Shown here: positions 33,755 through 41,911 of the stretch, piece by piece
Numbering within the stretch: position 1 is the stretch's first letter
Layout of the letters: the number at the start of each line of letters is the position of its first letter
NCBI GenBank assembly: GCA_938034875.1
Contig: CALHND010000004.1
Location: 124,001-188,000 of the forward strand
DNA: 64,000 bases
Source: an uncultured Clostridia bacterium
GTDB lineage: Bacteria > Bacillota > Clostridia > Oscillospirales > Acutalibacteraceae
Direction: 5' to 3'
Program-made: the position numbers and the translations under genes
Notes under the pieces: model-generated
Told to the model about the DNA's origin: nothing
Databases searched by the model: none
What the model saw: only the letters and a program-made list of their open reading frames with translations

Positions 33755-34094
33755 ATATGAGTGGGTCAGACAACTGCGTAGCATCTGCTGATGTTATGAG
33801 GAAAGTCCGAGCTCCACAGGGCAGGATAACGGCTAACAGCCGCCGAGGGCGACCTTAGGGAAAGTGCAACAGAAATAAACCGCCTGTTTTTACAGGTAAG
33901 GATGGAAAGGCGAGGTAAGAGCTCACCGGCGTACAGGAGACTGTGCGGCCATGTAAACCCTATCCGGAGCAACACCGATAAAAAGCTATACATTTGCCCG
34001 ATGTGCTTTTGACAGGTGGCATGAGCTTATAAGCAATTATGAGCCTAGATAGATAGTTGTCCACGACAGAACTCGGCTTACGACTCGGTCATAT
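33755..34094 (+). ncRNA. rnpB: RNase P RNA component
   Basis: About 340 bases of bacterial RNase P RNA, the catalytic RNA that trims 5' leaders from tRNA precursors. Conserved elements are visible: GAGGAAAGTCCGAGCTCC with CACAGGGCAGGATAACGG near the 5' side, and the internal AAGGATGGAAAGGCGAGGTAAGAG. The partner of the first conserved region, ACGACAGAACTCGGCTTACG, lies near the 3' end. The two ends pair as P1 (ATATGA with TCATAT). The strong promoter and perfect terminator bracket it. No tRNA or protein gene is embedded. Confidence 0.95.
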
Positions 34095-34136
34095 ATATCA
34101 AAACAGACACCTGAAAAGGTGTCTGTTTTGATATAT
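34093..34136. terminator. Bidirectional terminator of rnpB and the lipoprotein gene
   Basis: A perfect 19-bp stem (34093-34111 with 34118-34136) with a TGAAAA loop. The inner part has T-rich arms but no separate long T-tract, so termination may use the stem's own tail. Confidence 0.8.
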
Positions 34137-34145
34137 ACAAGTTAT

Positions 34146-34850
34146 TTATTCAGTCCAAACATGCTTATTATAAATTGTGGTGGACATTAGTTTATTGTTG
34201 TTGTCAAAAAAGAAAGATAAAATATAATCTCCGTATTCATAAGACAGTAATTTTGTTCCTTCAAGTGGCTGTACCATGAAAAACATATCTTCTTCTTTAG
34301 CAATAATGTCATTTACAGGCTGTGCTTCTATGGAAGCTTTGACGTCTGCATAAGTTGAGTGCCCTATCATATAACCGAAGTTATCAGCAAAGTACGCCAT
34401 ATATGCAATACCGCTGTCAGGAGAAGCATTATAGTAAAAGTAACGTGTGTCATATGAGTACATTTTAATAATACGGTCGTTTGTATCAAGTCCGCGTATT
34501 GTTAAATCATATGCAACTTCTTCGTTAAGATCAGGAACTGCCATATTTTCCGATGATGTATCATCCGCTGATGTAGCTTCAGAACTGTTATTTAATGATG
34601 ATGTTTCACTGCCTTGTTCGTTTTCAGATGAGGCTGTTCCATTATAAAATTGAACGACTTCATCTATGGCTGCGCCAATAGCAAAATTTGCGCCGTCAAT
34701 CTTACCTTGTTTAGCTAATTCAGGAACAAGCGAATTATATACAACGCTTGAAACATCACTAGAAGATGTACCTAAATCTTTGCCGCTACCGCATGATGAT
34801 AGAGCTAAAACCATAATAATAGCTGATATAAAACAAACAATTTTTTTCAT
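34146..34850 (-). CDS. Lipoprotein of unknown function
   Basis: A 234-residue secreted lipoprotein. The signal peptide ends in Leu-Ala-Leu-Ser-Ser-Cys (Cys about 20). A Ser-, Glu- and Asp-rich linker (about 75-110) separates a short N-terminal part from a folded C-terminal domain with Tyr-rich strands (about 115-234). The ATG at 34850 follows GGGAG. It begins 14 bases after the pncB stop, so it is probably co-transcribed. I do not recognise the family. Confidence 0.75.
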   Translation of the reverse strand: MKKIVCFISAIIMVLALSSCGSGKDLGTSSSDVSSVVYNSLVPELAKQGKIDGANFAIGAAIDEVVQFYNGTASSENEQGSETSSLNNSSEATSADDTSSENMAVPDLNEEVAYDLTIRGLDTNDRIIKMYSYDTRYFYYNASPDSGIAYMAYFADNFGYMIGHSTYADVKASIEAQPVNDIIAKEEDMFFMVQPLEGTKLLSYEYGDYILSFFFDNNNKLMSTTIYNKHVWTE

Positions 34851-34864
34851 ATATACTCCCACTA

Positions 34865-36313
34865 TCACTTACTAAATTTTTGGATCAACTGATGTTTTAG
34901 ATTCCAAAGATCCACTGATAAATCTACATAATAGTTATGAGGATTTTCAAACCTGAGAACCTCATCCCATAAATGATCAATTTGCTTTTGACAGTAACGT
35001 TTAATTTCATTTGTACTGTAATTTGTGTAAACAAATTGGCCTTTTTTAAAAATGTGCTTGGTTAGTCTTCGTGCAATAAAATCAGTAACGGTTTTTCTTT
35101 TCCAAGTGTACTCTGGGTCAAAAATCTCATACGGCTTTGTATCGTCGATTTCTTCATCATGTAATGTTACAACATCGGCAATAGCCTTGCCGCTTGAACG
35201 GTCAAATAGACGCCATACAGACTTAAATCCCGGAGTTGTTATCTTAGTAACATTTTCACTTATTTTAATTTTTGGTGTAACAGTACCGTCAGCTTCAATA
35301 ACGGCACTGAGTTTATACACGCCGCCCATAACCGGTGCTGATGAAGATGTTATAAGTCGTTCTCCAACACCAAAGGCATCAACTTTTGCCCCCTGCAGCA
35401 GCATGTCGGAAATGATGTGCTCATCAAGTGAATTTGATGCTATAATATGACAATCAGGGTATCCGGCTTCGTCAATCATCCGTCTGGCTCGTTTTGATAA
35501 ATATGTTATATCACCGCTATCAATACGAATTCCTACCGGTCGTTTATTAAGCGGTTTTAACACATTGTCAAAAACTTTTATAGCATTGGGAACACCAGAT
35601 TTTAAAACGTTATAGGTATCAACAAGTAATACGCAGCTGTCTGAATATTGGCGGGCGTATGCTGCAAATGCGTCATATTCGCTGTCAAACATTTGTATCC
35701 AGCTATGCGCCATTGTTCCCGAAGCATTTAACCCAAATTTTTGAGCCGCAAGCAAACATGATGATGAGTCGCATCCACCAATAATAGCCGCTCTTGCACC
35801 ATACACTGCGGCATCAAAGCCTTGTGCTCTGCGTGCACCAAATTCAATCACAAGTCGCCCTTGTGCAGCCCTGACAATACGGTTAGCTTTTGTTGCAATG
35901 AGTGTTTGATGATTAAAAGCAATTAAAACCATAGTTTCAATCAACTGAGCCTGGATAATGGGCCCACAAACTGTTAAAACAGGTTCATTAGGAAAAATAG
36001 GTGTTCCCTCAGGAATAGCCCATACATCACAGCAAAACTCAAAATTCTTTAAATAATCAAGGAAACCATCGCAAAATCCGAACGATTTAAGATAGTTAAT
36101 ATCATCATCCGTAAACTTGATTTCTTTAATATAATCGATAATCTGTTGCACACCGCACATAATCGCGAAACCTCCGTCATCCGGAGATTTACGAAAAAAC
36201 AAATCAAAAACTCCAATTTGCTCTTTCATATCTTCTTTAAAGAAACCATTAGACATAGTCAATTCGTAAAAATCAGTAAGCATTGAAAGGTTTCTGCTGA
36301 AATTGCCGTGCAT
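34865..36313 (-). CDS. pncB: Nicotinate phosphoribosyltransferase
   Basis: A 482-residue type II phosphoribosyltransferase with normal length. It joins nicotinate and PRPP to give nicotinate mononucleotide in NAD salvage. The N-terminal LTDFYELTMSNGFF and the conserved GARRAQGFDAAVYGARAA (about 155-172) are landmarks. VDTYNVLKSGVPNAI and a GIRIDSGDI phosphate loop (about 265-273) follow. The ATG at 36313 follows GGGTGA; a GTG nine bases upstream is less likely. Confidence 0.94.
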   Translation of the reverse strand: MHGNFSRNLSMLTDFYELTMSNGFFKEDMKEQIGVFDLFFRKSPDDGGFAIMCGVQQIIDYIKEIKFTDDDINYLKSFGFCDGFLDYLKNFEFCCDVWAIPEGTPIFPNEPVLTVCGPIIQAQLIETMVLIAFNHQTLIATKANRIVRAAQGRLVIEFGARRAQGFDAAVYGARAAIIGGCDSSSCLLAAQKFGLNASGTMAHSWIQMFDSEYDAFAAYARQYSDSCVLLVDTYNVLKSGVPNAIKVFDNVLKPLNKRPVGIRIDSGDITYLSKRARRMIDEAGYPDCHIIASNSLDEHIISDMLLQGAKVDAFGVGERLITSSSAPVMGGVYKLSAVIEADGTVTPKIKISENVTKITTPGFKSVWRLFDRSSGKAIADVVTLHDEEIDDTKPYEIFDPEYTWKRKTVTDFIARRLTKHIFKKGQFVYTNYSTNEIKRYCQKQIDHLWDEVLRFENPHNYYVDLSVDLWNLKHQLIQKFSK

Positions 36314-36393
36314 ATTTATCACCCACTACATTTCTTTATAAACTATTATATCACAATTATTGGATAAATCAATTTTCTTAATACATTTTTTAA

Positions 36394-36422
36394 ATGACAT
36401 TTCTGTTTTATTATGTTATAAT
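36394..36422 (+). promoter_or_regulatory. Promoter of the XRE regulator gene
   Basis: ATGACA (36394-36399), 17 bases, then TATAAT (36417-36422) with an upstream TG extension. Confidence 0.75.
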
Positions 36423-36453
36423 AGATAATACACAAGCTAAGGAGAAAAATACA

Positions 36454-36720
36454 ATGAGAATTAGGAAAAAGCCTCTTGGTAATGCTAATATGATCGGAAT
36501 GCGTGTCGAACAGTTACGCCTGATTAACAATATGAAACAAAAGGACCTGCTTTATCAGCTAAATGCAAAAGGTATTGAGATAAACGCATCAGGACTTTCA
36601 AAACTAGAAGGTCAGGTCAGACAAGTAAATGACTTTGAATTAGTAGCCCTTGCCGATATTTTTGGAATCTCGGTTACAAAGCTACTTGGTATCGAGCAAA
36701 ATATTTTAAATCATAATTGA
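36454..36720 (+). CDS. Small XRE-family helix-turn-helix regulator
   Basis: An 88-residue protein consisting of one HTH_3 domain. The pattern is Val-Glu-Gln-Leu-Arg-Leu-Ile-Asn-Asn, then KQKDLLYQLNAKG, then SGLSKLEGQVR and VALADIFGISVTKLLG. It should bind DNA as a dimer; the target is unknown. The ATG at 36454 follows AAGGAG. An in-frame ATG at 36394 lies in the promoter and is rejected. The acn promoter starts on its stop codon. Confidence 0.85.
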   Translation: MRIRKKPLGNANMIGMRVEQLRLINNMKQKDLLYQLNAKGIEINASGLSKLEGQVRQVNDFELVALADIFGISVTKLLGIEQNILNHN

Positions 36721-36745
36721 CAAATAAATATATATTTGATAAAAT
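36717..36745 (+). promoter_or_regulatory. Strong promoter upstream of aconitase
   Basis: A consensus TTGACA (36717-36722), 17 bases, then TAAAAT (36740-36745). The -35 box includes the XRE stop codon. A terminator hairpin follows only a few bases after the expected start of transcription. Confidence 0.8.
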
Positions 36746-36757
36746 AATGTTGAAAAC

Positions 36758-36785
36758 AAAGGGGTTTTCTAAAGAAAACCCCTTT
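36758..36785 (+). terminator. Terminator hairpin between XRE gene and aconitase (possible attenuator)
   Basis: A 12-bp stem AAAGGGGTTTTC/GAAAACCCCTTT with a TAAA loop and a T5 tail. It ends the XRE transcript but also lies in the leader of any transcript begun at 36752. Confidence 0.85.
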
Positions 36786-36808
36786 TTGTTATATGTAAGG
36801 GTGATATT

Positions 36809-38743
36809 ATGGGATTAACATTAACAGAAAAAATTCTTAAGGCGCATGTCGTTGAAGGCGAGTTTAAAAAAGGCTCTGAAATTGGACTCAGAATCGACCA
36901 AACACTCACTCAAGATGCTACCGGTACGATGGCTTATCTTGAATTTGAAGCAATGGGCATACCTCGTGTAAAAACTGAGCGTTCAGTTGCTTATATTGAT
37001 CACAATACATTGCAGTCAGGATTTGAAAATGCTGACGACCACCGTTTCATTGGCTCAATTGCCAAAAAACATGGTGTGTACTTTAGTCGCCCCGGTAACG
37101 GCATTTGCCACCAAGTTCATTTAGAGCGTTTCGGTATTCCGGGCAAAACTCTTATTGGATCTGACAGCCACACACCTACAGGTGGCGGTCTGGGCATGAT
37201 TGCCATCGGTGCCGGTGGTCTGGATGTTGCTGTTGCAATGGGCGGCGGCGCATATTATATTACATATCCGAAAATCGTTAAAATTAATCTTACCGGTAAA
37301 CTCAGCCCTTGGGTTGCTGCTAAAGATGTAATTTTAAAAGTTTTGCAGATCATGACCGTAAAAGGCGGCGTTGGTAAGGTTATCGAATACGCAGGCGAAG
37401 GCGTAAAAACACTGTCGGTGCCTGAACGTGCAACTATAACTAATATGGGTGCAGAGCTTGGCGCAACTACATCCATTTTCCCTTCCGACGAAATTACTCG
37501 TTCATTCCTAAAAGCTCAGGGACGCGAAGATGCTTGGACAGAACAAAAAGCCGATGACGATGCCGTATATGACGAGGTCATAGACATTAATTTGTCAGAA
37601 CTTGAGCCCATGGTTGCTTGCCCCCACTCCCCTGATAATGTTAAAACCGTCAGAGAAATCAGCGGCATGAAGATTGACCAGGTTTGCATTGGTTCATGTA
37701 CTAACTCATCGCTGCTTGATATGATGAAGGTAGGATATATTTTAAAGGGCAAAACCGTTAATTCCGATGTATCGCTTGCAATCGCCCCAGGCTCCAAGCA
37801 AGTGCTGAATATGCTTTCCAAAAATGGATGTCTTTCAGATATAATAGATGCCGGTGCCCGTATTCTTGAAAGCGCATGCGGTCCTTGTATTGGAATGGGC
37901 CAATCACCAAATTCAAAAGGTATTTCTTTGCGCACATTTAACCGCAATTTTGAAGGCAGATCAGGTACAAAAGACGGTCAAATCTACTTAGTTTCACCAG
38001 AAGTTGCTGCCGCATCGGCATTAACAGGATATCTTACCGATCCACGAACATTAGGAGATATGCCTAATTTTGAGTTGCCAAATGAATTTGACATCAACGA
38101 TAATATGGTAGCGCTTCCAATAGAAGCCGATAATATGTCAGATGTAGAAATTCTGCGTGGACCAAACATTAAACCCTTCCCCACTACTACACCTCTTGAT
38201 AACTGCATTGAATGCAAATGTTCACTCAAGGTTGGAGATAACATTACCACCGACCACATCATGCCTGCAGGCTCAAAAATATTGCCCTTGCGCTCAAATA
38301 TACCCGCAATTTCAAAGTATTGCTTTACTGTATGTGACGAAAAGTTTCCTGAAAGAGCAGTAGCGTTAGGCAAGAGCATTATTGTTGGCGGCGCAAACTA
38401 CGGCCAAGGTTCTTCCCGTGAGCACGCTGCTCTTGCACCTCTACATCTTGGCGTAAAGGCGGTTTTAGTAAAATCGTTTGCTCGTATCCATCGCTCAAAT
38501 TTGATTAATGCCGGCATTCTCCCACTTACATTTGTTAACGAAGCTGACTATGAATTGATTAATGAAGGTGACGAGCTCGCGTTGAACAATGTAATATACG
38601 ATATTAAAAACGGCAATAAGCTTAATATCGAAAATAAAACAAATGGAAAGACCATTGCCGTTGAGTGCGAACTTAGTGGTCGAGCAAAGGACATAATTCT
38701 GGCGGGCGGACTGCTCAACTACACTAAAGAAAATCTTAAATAA
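36809..38743 (+). CDS. acn: Aconitate hydratase
   Basis: A 644-residue aconitase of the mitochondrial-like compact type. It isomerises citrate to isocitrate with a [4Fe-4S] cluster. Cluster cysteines lie in CIGSCTNSS (about 296-304) and CGPCIGMG (about 357-364). Substrate-binding GSDSHTPTGGGLG (about 117-129) and the swivel-domain NYGQGSSREHAAL (about 530-542) are clear. The icd gene follows after 13 bases. No citrate synthase lies in the window. Confidence 0.95.
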   Translation: MGLTLTEKILKAHVVEGEFKKGSEIGLRIDQTLTQDATGTMAYLEFEAMGIPRVKTERSVAYIDHNTLQSGFENADDHRFIGSIAKKHGVYFSRPGNGICHQVHLERFGIPGKTLIGSDSHTPTGGGLGMIAIGAGGLDVAVAMGGGAYYITYPKIVKINLTGKLSPWVAAKDVILKVLQIMTVKGGVGKVIEYAGEGVKTLSVPERATITNMGAELGATTSIFPSDEITRSFLKAQGREDAWTEQKADDDAVYDEVIDINLSELEPMVACPHSPDNVKTVREISGMKIDQVCIGSCTNSSLLDMMKVGYILKGKTVNSDVSLAIAPGSKQVLNMLSKNGCLSDIIDAGARILESACGPCIGMGQSPNSKGISLRTFNRNFEGRSGTKDGQIYLVSPEVAAASALTGYLTDPRTLGDMPNFELPNEFDINDNMVALPIEADNMSDVEILRGPNIKPFPTTTPLDNCIECKCSLKVGDNITTDHIMPAGSKILPLRSNIPAISKYCFTVCDEKFPERAVALGKSIIVGGANYGQGSSREHAALAPLHLGVKAVLVKSFARIHRSNLINAGILPLTFVNEADYELINEGDELALNNVIYDIKNGNKLNIENKTNGKTIAVECELSGRAKDIILAGGLLNYTKENLK

Positions 38744-38756
38744 TTTGGTGATTAAT

Positions 38757-39971
38757 ATGTCAAATAAAATTCAGATGAATACGCCGCTCGTTGAGATGGA
38801 CGGCGACGAAATGACCAGAGTCATATGGAAAATGATTAAGGATATCCTTATTCTGCCATATGTTGACCTCAAAACCGAATATTATGACCTCGGACTTGTT
38901 CACAGAAATGAGACCGATGACAAAGTGACTTTTGAATCTGCGGAAGCTACAAAGAAGTACGGTGTTGCTGTTAAATGTGCAACAATTACTCCTAACGCTG
39001 CCAGAATGCCAGAATACAATCTTAAAGAAATGTGGAAATCTCCGAACGGAACGATTCGAGCAATTCTTGATGGTACTGTTTTCCGTTCGCCGATTATAGT
39101 CAACGGCATTACCCCGTATATTCCTTCATGGACAAAGCCTATTACTATTGCAAGACATGCGTACGGTGATGTATATAAAAACACTGAAATGCAAGTACCG
39201 GAAGGCGCTAAGTGTGAGCTTGTCTGCACCGACAGTGACGGAAACGAAACTCGTCAACTTATTCACGAATTCAGCAATTCTTCAGGAATTATTCAGGGCA
39301 TGCATAACGTTGATAATTCTATAGCCAGTTTCGCAAGATGCTGTTTCAATTACGCACTTGACACAAAGCAGGATTTATGGTTTGCTACAAAAGATACCAT
39401 TTCAAAAAAATACGACCATAGATTTAAAGATATTTTTGCTGAAATATTTGAAAATGAATATAAGGAAAAATTTCAAGAACAAAACATTGAGTATTTCTAC
39501 ACACTGATTGACGATGCAGTAGCACGCGTTATCCGCTCTAACGGCGGCTATATTTGGGCATGCAAAAACTACGATGGCGATGTTATGTCAGACATGGTTG
39601 CTACCGCATACGGCTCGCTTGCAATGATGACAAGCGTACTTGTTTCACCCGATGGAGTTTATGAATACGAAGCTGCACACGGAACGGTACAACGTCATTA
39701 TTACAAGCACTTAAAGGGTGAAGAAACATCTACAAACTCTGTTGCAACAATATTTGCATGGACTGGCGCATTAAAAAAGCGCGGCGAGCTAGACAATAAT
39801 ACAGAATTATCAAACTTTGCCGATATGCTTGAAAAAGCAACCGTACAAACTATCGAAAACGGAGTTATGACAGGAGACCTTTATTTACTTTCAACTCTTG
39901 AAAATAAGCGTAAGGTAAGTACTGAGCAATTCCTTATTGAAGTTAACGAAACACTAAAAAACTTAATATAA
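38757..39971 (+). CDS. icd: Isocitrate dehydrogenase (NADP-type)
   Basis: A 404-residue enzyme of the eukaryote-like subfamily, not the usual E. coli-like one. It oxidises isocitrate to 2-oxoglutarate and CO2. Substrate-binding PNGTIRAILDGTVFRSPI (about 96-113) and YEAAHGTVQRHYYKH (about 300-314) with TSTNSVATIFAW are typical. The ATG at 38757 follows GGTGA; two in-frame non-ATG starts just upstream are less likely. Together with acn it gives 2-oxoglutarate and NADPH for amino acid synthesis. Confidence 0.94.
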   Translation: MSNKIQMNTPLVEMDGDEMTRVIWKMIKDILILPYVDLKTEYYDLGLVHRNETDDKVTFESAEATKKYGVAVKCATITPNAARMPEYNLKEMWKSPNGTIRAILDGTVFRSPIIVNGITPYIPSWTKPITIARHAYGDVYKNTEMQVPEGAKCELVCTDSDGNETRQLIHEFSNSSGIIQGMHNVDNSIASFARCCFNYALDTKQDLWFATKDTISKKYDHRFKDIFAEIFENEYKEKFQEQNIEYFYTLIDDAVARVIRSNGGYIWACKNYDGDVMSDMVATAYGSLAMMTSVLVSPDGVYEYEAAHGTVQRHYYKHLKGEETSTNSVATIFAWTGALKKRGELDNNTELSNFADMLEKATVQTIENGVMTGDLYLLSTLENKRKVSTEQFLIEVNETLKNLI

Positions 39972-39989
39972 CCACACAATAATTTACTT

Positions 39990-40033
39990 CCCGACATATA
40001 ATAATCTAAACGATTATGTCGGGAGGTTTTTTT
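39990..40033 (+). terminator. Terminator-like hairpin carrying the asnB ribosome site
   Basis: CCCGACATA-T-AAT (39990-40002) pairs with ATTATGTCGGG (40013-40023), and a T7 run follows at 40027-40033. The asnB ribosome site GGGAGG (40021-40026) overlaps the 3' arm, and the ATG follows the T-run directly. It both looks like the terminator of acn-icd and could block asnB translation. Confidence 0.75.
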
Positions 40034-41869
40034 ATGTGCTCAATTTGCGGCTTTGCCGATTTCATTAATGAAAATATGTGTAATAATAAAGTGATTGAAG
40101 CTATGGGTAAAACAATGAAACATCGTGGACCCGATGCTACTGAATTATATTGTGATGAATTTGTTGCGTTACACCACAATCGCCTTGCTGTTATGGATAT
40201 AGAAAACGGAAATCAACCAATGTCAGCAGTATACAAAGAAAAGAAATACACAATAATTTACAACGGCGAAATTTATAATTCAGAGGAGCTAAAAAAGCAA
40301 ATTAAAGATGAATACAACATAGAAATGAAAACCAATTGTGATACAGAAATCGTCTTATGGACATACATTCTGTATAAATATAATTGTCCCAAAATGCTTA
40401 ACGGGATTTTTGCTTTTTGTGTATACGATATTGAGAAAAAATCAATATTTTTTGCACGCGATAGATTTGGAATTAAACCTTTCTTTTATGCAGAAAGAAA
40501 AGGTACTTTTATTTTCGCATCAGAAATAAAAGCATTGTTAGCTCATCCGGAAATTAAACCACAAATTGATAAAACAGGACTGTGGCAACTATTATTTTTG
40601 TCACCGGTTACAATCAACGGAAGTGGTATATTTAAAGATATATTAGAAATCAAACCCGGCTGGTGTGGCACATTTGATAAAAACGGCATTTCACATACAC
40701 AGTATTGGAAACTTGAAGCAAACGAACTTAACGTTACCGCCGATGAAGCAGCAGATCATACACGCGAATTGGTAACAGATGCAATTAAAAGGCAGTTGAT
40801 CAGCGATGTACCTCTTTGCGTTTTTTTATCGGGTGGACTCGATTCATCGGTCATATCAGCTGTTGCATCCGAAAATTATTTGAGCAAAGGCAGCATACTA
40901 TCATCATATTCATTTGAATACGAAGGAAATAAAAATAGTTTTAAGACTAATATTTTCCAACCGCAAGGCGATGATGAATACGCAGTATATCTAGCAGATT
41001 ATTTAAAGACGCATCATACTGTACTGACGGCGCCGACAGAAGCCGTTGCCCATTATTTATATGAAGCGACTGAGATTCGCGACTTCCCAGGTCAAGCGGA
41101 TATTGACTCTTCACTGCTCTACTTTTGCCGTGAGGTAAAAAAACGACATACTGTTGCTATTTCAGGCGAATGTTCCGACGAAATATTCGGCGGTTATCCG
41201 TGGTTTTATCGCCCCGAAATGTTATATAAAGATTTCTTCCCGTGGATCCACCAGCCTTTTGCAAGAGCAAATTTATTTGACAAATGTTTTGCTAAGGCAG
41301 ATGAGGGATATAGTTATATTTCTGAAATATATAAAAATACACTATCTGAATGCCCGGTAATTGATGGCGAAACTGATGATATGAGAACGGCGCGTATTGC
41401 AACTTGGCTATCAGTAAACTACTTTATGACCTCCCTGCTTGAACGAAAAGACAGAATGAGCATGGCAAGCGGTCTTGAGGTACGTGTACCATTCGGTGAT
41501 CACAGAATTCTAGAATATATTTTCAATGTGCCGTGGTCAATTAAATTTGAAAACCAGACCGAAAAAGCATTACTTCGCAATGCAATGAAAAGCTATTTGC
41601 CGGATAAAATATTATGGCGTAAAAAAAGCCCGTACCCAAAAACACACAACCCAAAATATTATGAAACGGTCAAAAATATGCTTGAAAATCGCCTGAAAAA
41701 CAAAAACAGTATTCTTAATCAAACAATGAGTAAAAATGCATTAGATGGCGTTTTTAACGGCGAAAATAGCACTTGGTTTGGCCAACTCATGTCTACGCCG
41801 CAATTAATTGCATGGTTAATACAGTTTGACTATTGGTTTGACAAATATAATATCGACATAGTTGAATAA
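40034..41869 (+). CDS. asnB: Asparagine synthase (glutamine-hydrolysing)
   Basis: A 611-residue enzyme. The N-terminal Ntn amidotransferase domain begins Met-Cys-Ser-Ile-Cys-Gly, with the nucleophile Cys2 exposed after Met removal. It includes RGPDA, HNRLAVMD and YNGEIYN. The synthetase domain has the ATP-binding SGGLDSSV (about 262-269) and SGECSDEIFGGYPW (about 375-388). It makes asparagine from aspartate, glutamine and ATP. The ATG at 40034 is required for Cys2; an upstream in-frame start would bury it. Confidence 0.95.
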   Translation: MCSICGFADFINENMCNNKVIEAMGKTMKHRGPDATELYCDEFVALHHNRLAVMDIENGNQPMSAVYKEKKYTIIYNGEIYNSEELKKQIKDEYNIEMKTNCDTEIVLWTYILYKYNCPKMLNGIFAFCVYDIEKKSIFFARDRFGIKPFFYAERKGTFIFASEIKALLAHPEIKPQIDKTGLWQLLFLSPVTINGSGIFKDILEIKPGWCGTFDKNGISHTQYWKLEANELNVTADEAADHTRELVTDAIKRQLISDVPLCVFLSGGLDSSVISAVASENYLSKGSILSSYSFEYEGNKNSFKTNIFQPQGDDEYAVYLADYLKTHHTVLTAPTEAVAHYLYEATEIRDFPGQADIDSSLLYFCREVKKRHTVAISGECSDEIFGGYPWFYRPEMLYKDFFPWIHQPFARANLFDKCFAKADEGYSYISEIYKNTLSECPVIDGETDDMRTARIATWLSVNYFMTSLLERKDRMSMASGLEVRVPFGDHRILEYIFNVPWSIKFENQTEKALLRNAMKSYLPDKILWRKKSPYPKTHNPKYYETVKNMLENRLKNKNSILNQTMSKNALDGVFNGENSTWFGQLMSTPQLIAWLIQFDYWFDKYNIDIVE

Positions 41870-41876
41870 AAATATA

Positions 41877-41910
41877 AAAAAGCTGCGACCTTATTAGGTC
41901 GCAGCTTTTT
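41877..41910. terminator. Bidirectional terminator between asnB and polC
   Basis: A 14-bp stem (41877-41890 with 41897-41910) and a TTATTA loop, flanked by A and T tracts. Confidence 0.92.
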
Positions 41911-41911
41911 T

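Noticed and set aside
37516..37947. 143-codon minus-strand open frame opposite aconitase
   Set aside because: It is antisense to the conserved aconitase core with its cluster cysteines.
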